9,018 nucleotides of DNA from an uncultured Gemella sp. GTDB taxonomy: Bacteria; Bacillota; Bacilli; Staphylococcales; Gemellaceae. Positions within the stretch are counted from its first letter, which is position 1. Each line of letters begins with the position of its first letter. Of the stretch, positions 5,361 to 9,018 are shown one piece after another. Location of the stretch: the NCBI GenBank assembly GCA_927911695.1, contig CAKMQO010000132.1, positions 1 to 9,018 on the forward strand. The letters are read 5' to 3'. The notes beneath the pieces were generated by a model. The model was not told where the DNA came from and did no database searches. It worked only from the letters and a program-made list of their open reading frames with translations. The translations under genes and the position numbers were made by a program.

Positions 5361-6201
5361 TAAAAAATTTTCCAAAAAGATAGTATTAAATAATGTTAGT
5401 TTTTCCGTAAGTACAGGAGAAATTGTAGCACTTGTTGGTAGAAATGGAAGTGGGAAAACAACTTTATTAAAGATACTATCAGGAATATATAGTCAAGATT
5501 CTGGTGAAATAGGAATTGAAGGCATAGACAATAAAAATATAAGAAAACAACTGATTTATATACCGGATAGATTCGATTATTTTAAAAATTCTAAAATTAA
5601 AAAGGTTTGTGAGTTTTATAAGTTAGCTTATGAAAATTTTGATGAACAATATTTTAAAACAGAATTAGGAAAAATTAAATTATTACAAACCAGTAGATTA
5701 TCTGAATTATCAAAAGGACAATTAGCTATTTTTAGTTTGATTTTGGGGATTTCATGCCGAACTAAGTTTATCCTCTTAGATGAACCACTAGATGGGATAG
5801 ATGTAATAAATACTAAAAAGATAGTTGATTATATTTTGGATGCTCAAAGTGATGGGATTGGGTTATTAATTAGTAGTCACCAATTAAATGCTCTGGAAAA
5901 CATAAGTGATAAGGTTGTCTATTTAGATGATGGAGTTGGAGTTAGTGAAGAAGTTAATAAGGATGAGTATAGTAAATATCAATTAGTGTATCAAGAGAAA
6001 ATACCAGAGGAGTTACGTAACAATCCTGATGTAAGAATCATTAGTAATATTGGAAGAGTCTATGTAGTTATTATAAGAGGAAGTTATGATGCTACTCATG
6101 ACATTATTCAAGATAAAGATCTTCTTCAATATGATAAACTCCCTATTGTATTAGAGGATATCTTTTTATTAAATAGTAAGGGGGAAGATGAAAATGTGTA
6201 A
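5335..6201 (+). CDS. ABC transporter ATP-binding protein
   Basis: This 288-residue ATPase has all nucleotide-binding motifs: Walker A GRNGSGKTT (35-43), signature LSKGQ (125-129), Walker B FILLDEP (145-151) and the switch histidine in SSHQ (H182). The Q-loop region reads YIPDRFDYF with no glutamine, as is often seen in ATPases paired with ABC-2 permeases. About 85 residues follow the core and may contact the permease. AAAGGAG lies 7 nt before the ATG. The gene sits between a YtrA-type regulator and its permease and overlaps the permease gene. Such three-gene operons (ytr in Bacillus, pmt in Staphylococcus) export or resist peptides and cell-envelope-active compounds. The substrate here is unknown. 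Confidence 0.92.
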   Translation: MKLTIEKINKKFSKKIVLNNVSFSVSTGEIVALVGRNGSGKTTLLKILSGIYSQDSGEIGIEGIDNKNIRKQLIYIPDRFDYFKNSKIKKVCEFYKLAYENFDEQYFKTELGKIKLLQTSRLSELSKGQLAIFSLILGISCRTKFILLDEPLDGIDVINTKKIVDYILDAQSDGIGLLISSHQLNALENISDKVVYLDDGVGVSEEVNKDEYSKYQLVYQEKIPEELRNNPDVRIISNIGRVYVVIIRGSYDATHDIIQDKDLLQYDKLPIVLEDIFLLNSKGEDENV

Positions 6202-7447
6202 AGATATTTTAAAAATTATTCGTATATATTTGAAACAATATTCAATAATGCTAATTATACTATTAATTGCCTTCTCAACATTTGCTGCTACAACTACTAA
6301 TAAACAACTAAATGAATTAAAAAATGGTGTTGCAGTTTATGATTTTCAGTTAACAACAGGAATAGCTAAGGAATTGGAAATTAGAAAAGGCGCATCTAAT
6401 GATGAATTAAATAAAAAAACACATGAACTATATAAGTTGAAAGAAGAATATAAAAAAAATTATAAAGAAAAATTTTCAAAAGAAAAATTAGTTGAGATGA
6501 AACATGCATATGCGGTTGGAGCATATTTACATAATTTTCCAAGTTCTCCAATAAGGACATTTTATACTAACAATGAGGATCAAAATGTACTTGTAGGTAG
6601 TGAGAGTGAAAAATACAAACAATATTTAACAGAAGATGAACTAAATAATATTTCTAAGTATAAAGAATGGTCACGAATGCAGCCGGGTAGCAAGGAGCAC
6701 TTTGATAAACAAGAGGAATTAGATAAAGTATATCCACCAGCATTAGATATTAGTAATATAAAAACATTAACCTTCTTAAAAGAAAATCTAGAAGCTAGTA
6801 AAGTTAAGTTAAAAGAAACTATGTTTAGTGAAGGAACTAATATTGGTTATTATATTTTGATAACTTTAATCCCGTTGTTAATCTTTGGAGTTGAATACCA
6901 TACTAATTTTGGTAAATTTGTAGCGAGCTTACCATATGAAAAAGAGAAAGTATATTTTGCTAAAGTAATTCTATCGTTCTTAATTTTAATGGTTACTTAT
7001 ATTCTAACAGGACTAGCTAATATAGCGGTTATAAGTAATAGTTTGTTAGGGGAAATTTATAACGTGACAGCGGTACTAGAAATAAATAATAAAATATATA
7101 TACTGGGAATAGGGCTAGTATTACTAGGAGCTATCTTATCAAGTTTTTGTGGAAGTATATTAAGCATAGGTGCGATGTATATTCCGGCTCTTACACTGAT
7201 ATATTATCCATTGGGAGTGTGGGTTGCTATAGGAAGATTGTTCTTTGTAAATTATCTTCCAGATGGACCGTTTATTGATAATATACCAAGGATGCCAATA
7301 TTTTATTATTTCGGATATGCTCCTTGGAAGAATATTATTATTTACCTAGTTACTTTAACTGTAATTATGCTGCTAGCGAGTAAGGTTTATAAAATACATA
7401 ATGTAGAAAAAGAAGGTGAATTTTTCATAATAGAAAGAGTTCATTAG
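6188..7447 (+). CDS. ABC-2 type transporter permease
   Basis: This 419-residue membrane protein overlaps the ATPase gene by 14 nt. A second in-frame ATG at 6194 has better spacing from AAGGGGG and may be the real start. One membrane segment (about 18-34) is followed by a charged, Lys/Glu-rich extracytoplasmic region of about 185 residues (35-218). Further segments lie near 219-235, 257-283, 303-320, 322-346 and 382-399. The C-terminus reads KIHNVEKEGEFFIIERVH. Related permeases usually continue past a VEKEGEF-type motif into further helices, and such helices are found in another frame at 7447-7602. The gene is therefore probably cut short by a missing T in the run at 7421-7425. It partners with the ATPase just upstream. 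No substrate can be assigned. Confidence 0.85.
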   Translation: MKMCKDILKIIRIYLKQYSIMLIILLIAFSTFAATTTNKQLNELKNGVAVYDFQLTTGIAKELEIRKGASNDELNKKTHELYKLKEEYKKNYKEKFSKEKLVEMKHAYAVGAYLHNFPSSPIRTFYTNNEDQNVLVGSESEKYKQYLTEDELNNISKYKEWSRMQPGSKEHFDKQEELDKVYPPALDISNIKTLTFLKENLEASKVKLKETMFSEGTNIGYYILITLIPLLIFGVEYHTNFGKFVASLPYEKEKVYFAKVILSFLILMVTYILTGLANIAVISNSLLGEIYNVTAVLEINNKIYILGIGLVLLGAILSSFCGSILSIGAMYIPALTLIYYPLGVWVAIGRLFFVNYLPDGPFIDNIPRMPIFYYFGYAPWKNIIIYLVTLTVIMLLASKVYKIHNVEKEGEFFIIERVH

Positions 7448-7602
7448 TGGGATATTTAATATTATTAATGGGAGTATTTGCTTTTTCACTGATAGTGCTA
7501 AAAGAAGTATTTACTATTAGCCAAGGTTTATCCTTAGCATTAACAATATTATTAGTACCAGCTGTTCTTTGGAAATTGATTAGAATAAAAATTAGAATAT
7601 AA
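7447..7602 (+). CDS. 51-residue two-helix membrane ORF, probably the displaced C-terminus of the permease
   Basis: GTG 7447 overlaps the stop of the permease by one base. The ORF encodes GYLILLMGVFAFSLIVLKEV and then GLSLALTILLVPAVLWKLIR, two hydrophobic helices with a basic end. The ribosome binding site is weak (AGAAAGAG). If one T is added to the T5 run at 7421-7425, the permease would read VEKEGEFFHNRKSSLVGYLI and run on through this ORF to about 470 residues. It is either a small membrane partner of the transporter or, more likely, its last part split by a frame error. Confidence 0.55.
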   Translation: MGYLILLMGVFAFSLIVLKEVFTISQGLSLALTILLVPAVLWKLIRIKIRI

Positions 7603-7628
7603 GTTTCTACAGAAATTTAGAACAAAGG

Positions 7629-7653
7629 AATTGTCTCTTATTTTCTGACAATT
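7629..7653 (+). terminator. Possible weak terminator after the ABC operon
   Basis: AATTGTC (7629-7635) pairs with GACAATT (7647-7653) over an 11-nt loop. No clean T tract follows, although T-rich sequence is nearby. It lies between the ABC operon and the next promoter, where termination is expected. Confidence 0.3.
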
Positions 7654-7708
7654 ACTTAAAATTATAAAAAGTTTTTAGATAAAAATACACATTTCTTCAA
7701 AAAAACTG

Positions 7709-7737
7709 TTGACACATAAAAAATTTACTGATATACT
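7709..7737 (+). promoter_or_regulatory. Sigma-A promoter for the T-box unit
   Basis: A perfect TTGACA (7709-7714) and TATACT (7732-7737) are spaced by 17 bp. Transcription should begin near 7744, directly upstream of T-box Stem I. Confidence 0.85.
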
Positions 7738-7743
7738 TAATAG

Positions 7744-8035
7744 CAAGTTAATGATTCACACGTTGATAAGATAAGTAAAAGTGAAAGATGGTAAAGAGAG
7801 TCTCGGTTGGTGAAAAGAGATCGTATTGGAAACTTTGAAAATGGTCTTTGAGTGTTAATGGTCGAATAATTAGACCTTTACGGGTGAGCCCGTTATAGCT
7901 TCAGGGTATAACACCATTCTATTTTGGTGCGTACTTTTTGAGTTGATATTTGTGAGAATATCATAAAGTAAGGTGGTAACACGTAAATTATTAGACGTCC
8001 TTGCAGAAGCAAAAGCTTCTGTGAGGATTTTTTTT
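7744..8035 (+). promoter_or_regulatory. T-box riboswitch leader, specifier best read as AUG (Met)
   Basis: Stem I carries AGTA (7773-7776), AAGAGAG (7794-7800) and GGTTGGTG (7805-7812), all T-box hallmarks. The specifier region GAAAATGGTCTTTGAG aligns with the GAA-A-GGC-A-TTCTTGAG pattern of glyQS. This places ATG (7841-7843) as the specifier followed by a purine, with AAGA (7768-7771) able to pair with TCTT (7845-7848) below it. ACGGG/CCCGT (7880-7893) is a Stem III-type hairpin. The T-box AAGGTGGTAACACG (7970-7983) has the bulge TGGT, expecting tRNA discriminator A, which fits tRNA-Met and not tRNA-Trp. The antiterminator forms AAGG/CCTT plus ACGT/ACGT. Uncharged tRNA would switch on the downstream cyclase gene. 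Confidence 0.9.
7998..8035 (+). terminator. T-box regulated terminator
   Basis: TCCTTGCAGAAGC (7998-8010) pairs with GCTTCTGTGAGGA (8015-8027) over loop AAAA, 13 pairs with two wobbles, followed by eight T (8028-8035). Its 5' strand includes CCTT (7999-8002), which the antiterminator uses to pair with AAGG of the T-box, so the two structures exclude each other. Confidence 0.9.
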
Positions 8036-8103
8036 ATTTCTCAAAATAATCACAAGAATTCTTAACTTAAAGAAATAATATAAACATTTCGGAGGAAAGA
8101 AAC

Positions 8104-8844
8104 ATGTCAGAATTACTAAATATTTATAAAACTTTAAAAAACAAAAAATGGGTTAACTTAAGCCACAAAATTGATGAAAATTCACCTAAATTCCCAGCAT
8201 TACCAGCTTTAGAAAAAGAAAATGTCTTTACTTTAAAAGATGGATTTTATGTTCAAAAATTCTCAGTTGTTGGGCAATATGGAACACACATCGATGCACC
8301 AATTCACTTTGTTGAAGGTGGACGTTGGTTAGATGAAATTGAACTTAAAGATTTACTATTACCTTTATACGTAATTGATAAGAGTAAAGAAGTAGCGGAG
8401 AATAATGACTATGTAATTTCTAAACAAGATATTCTTGATTTTGAAGCTGAACATGGAGAAATATTACCAGAATCATTCGTAGCATTCAGAAGTGATTGGT
8501 CTAAGCGTTGGCCTAGCTATGATGAAATTAGAAATCTAGATGAAAATGATGTTCAACACACTCCAGGGTGGGGAAGAGATGCACTAGAATTTTTAATTAA
8601 AGAAAGAAAAGTTAAAGCTGTAGGTCATGAAACACTAGATACTGATTCAGGTGTTACAGCAGCAGCTGAAGGACTTATTCAAGAGTATTACTTACTAGAA
8701 CAAGATATTTACCAAATCGAAGTTTTAGCAAATCTTGATCAAGTACCAGCGACTGGAGCATTAATCTCAATTGCTTATCCAAACTGGACAGAAGCAACTG
8801 GGTCACCAGTAAGAGTAGTAGCGATACTACCAGAAGACGAATAG
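8104..8844 (+). CDS. Cyclase family protein (kynurenine formamidase/isatin hydrolase-like metal hydrolase)
   Basis: This 246-residue protein has the PF04199-type cyclase signature. An N-terminal WVNLSHKIDENSPKFP is followed by the metal-site motif YGTHIDAPIHF, with H62, D64 and H68 as likely ligands. A later VGHETLDTDSG (about residues 177-187) is in the active-site region. Relatives hydrolyse N-formylkynurenine, isatin or similar amides, using Mn or Zn. GGAGG about 8 nt upstream supports ATG 8104. It is the first gene behind the T-box leader, so it responds to an uncharged tRNA, apparently tRNA-Met. No terminator follows and a ribosome binding site lies at the window end, so it likely heads an operon. 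The substrate is unknown. The family call is firm; a kynurenine role is not. Confidence 0.85.
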   Translation: MSELLNIYKTLKNKKWVNLSHKIDENSPKFPALPALEKENVFTLKDGFYVQKFSVVGQYGTHIDAPIHFVEGGRWLDEIELKDLLLPLYVIDKSKEVAENNDYVISKQDILDFEAEHGEILPESFVAFRSDWSKRWPSYDEIRNLDENDVQHTPGWGRDALEFLIKERKVKAVGHETLDTDSGVTAAAEGLIQEYYLLEQDIYQIEVLANLDQVPATGALISIAYPNWTEATGSPVRVVAILPEDE

Positions 8845-9018
8845 AACGGTCTTTATAAAAAAGTTTTAGTTTATGAGAAAAAATATGTATTAGAAAAGAA
8901 GAAAAGTTTGAAGAGAAAAGTTACTAGAAGTTTATAATAAAGTCAAAATAATAAAGTCAGAAGAGTAAAGTTAAAAGAGAAAATAAATTAGTTAAATAAA
9001 AGGAGAAAAAAATATTAT
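8845..9018 (+). other. Purine-rich intergenic stretch leading to the next gene
   Basis: No gene or terminator is visible here. The sequence is dominated by A and G, with many GAAAAG and AAAGTT units and a direct repeat ATAATAAAGTCA (8934-8945 and 8948-8959). AAAGGAG near 9000 followed by A-rich sequence is a ribosome binding site whose start codon must lie just past the window edge. The cyclase and the next gene are probably co-transcribed. Confidence 0.5.

Noticed and set aside
7842..7844. UGG (Trp) as T-box specifier
   Set aside because: It would be followed by T rather than a purine, and the TGGT bulge expects discriminator A, whereas bacterial tRNA-Trp has G.

Overview
The window looks like chromosomal DNA from a low-GC Gram-positive bacterium (Bacillota, class Bacilli). 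The signs are AT-rich sequence, strong AGGAGG-type ribosome binding sites, the Firmicutes gene order infA-rpmJ-rpsM-rpsK-rpoA-rplQ, and a T-box leader. Protein style and gene content suggest Gemella or a close relative. That genus call comes from recall and inference, not from a database match. All genes are on the + strand.

Positions 1-2564 are the distal end of the S10/spc/alpha ribosomal operon: IF-1, L36, S13, S11, RNA polymerase alpha and L17. After rplQ comes a 69-nt stretch with no G. It is followed by a well-formed three-way-junction RNA (2649-2735), whose position fits the L17 downstream element (L17DE), and then by an intrinsic terminator (2765-2794). Positions 2796-3222 are non-coding and packed with palindromes. 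They contain a 26-bp hairpin, two nearly identical 65-bp units, and three related hairpins whose arm sequences differ while pairing is kept. This is the least explained part of the window.

Positions 3463-4706 hold an overlapping two-gene threonine/serine or dicarboxylate exporter of the ThrE (YjjP/YjjB-like) type. It has its own promoter and a perfect 18-bp terminator. Positions 4763-7602 form a GntR(YtrA-type)-ABC-permease operon with a promoter and duplicated operator-like palindromes. Between the regulator and the ATPase lies an unlisted 48-aa ORF that resembles the C-terminal tail of the regulator. Positions 7709-8844 are a T-box-controlled unit: a consensus promoter, a full T-box leader (best-read specifier AUG, methionine) and a metal-dependent cyclase/kynurenine-formamidase-family hydrolase. 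A ribosome binding site at the right edge implies another gene just outside the window.

Three genes (rpsK, rplQ and the GntR regulator) are each broken by one extra base in a homopolymer (A9, A7, T5), and the permease 3' end is probably broken by one missing T. Two of the four are essential ribosomal genes, so sequencing or assembly error is the simplest reading.
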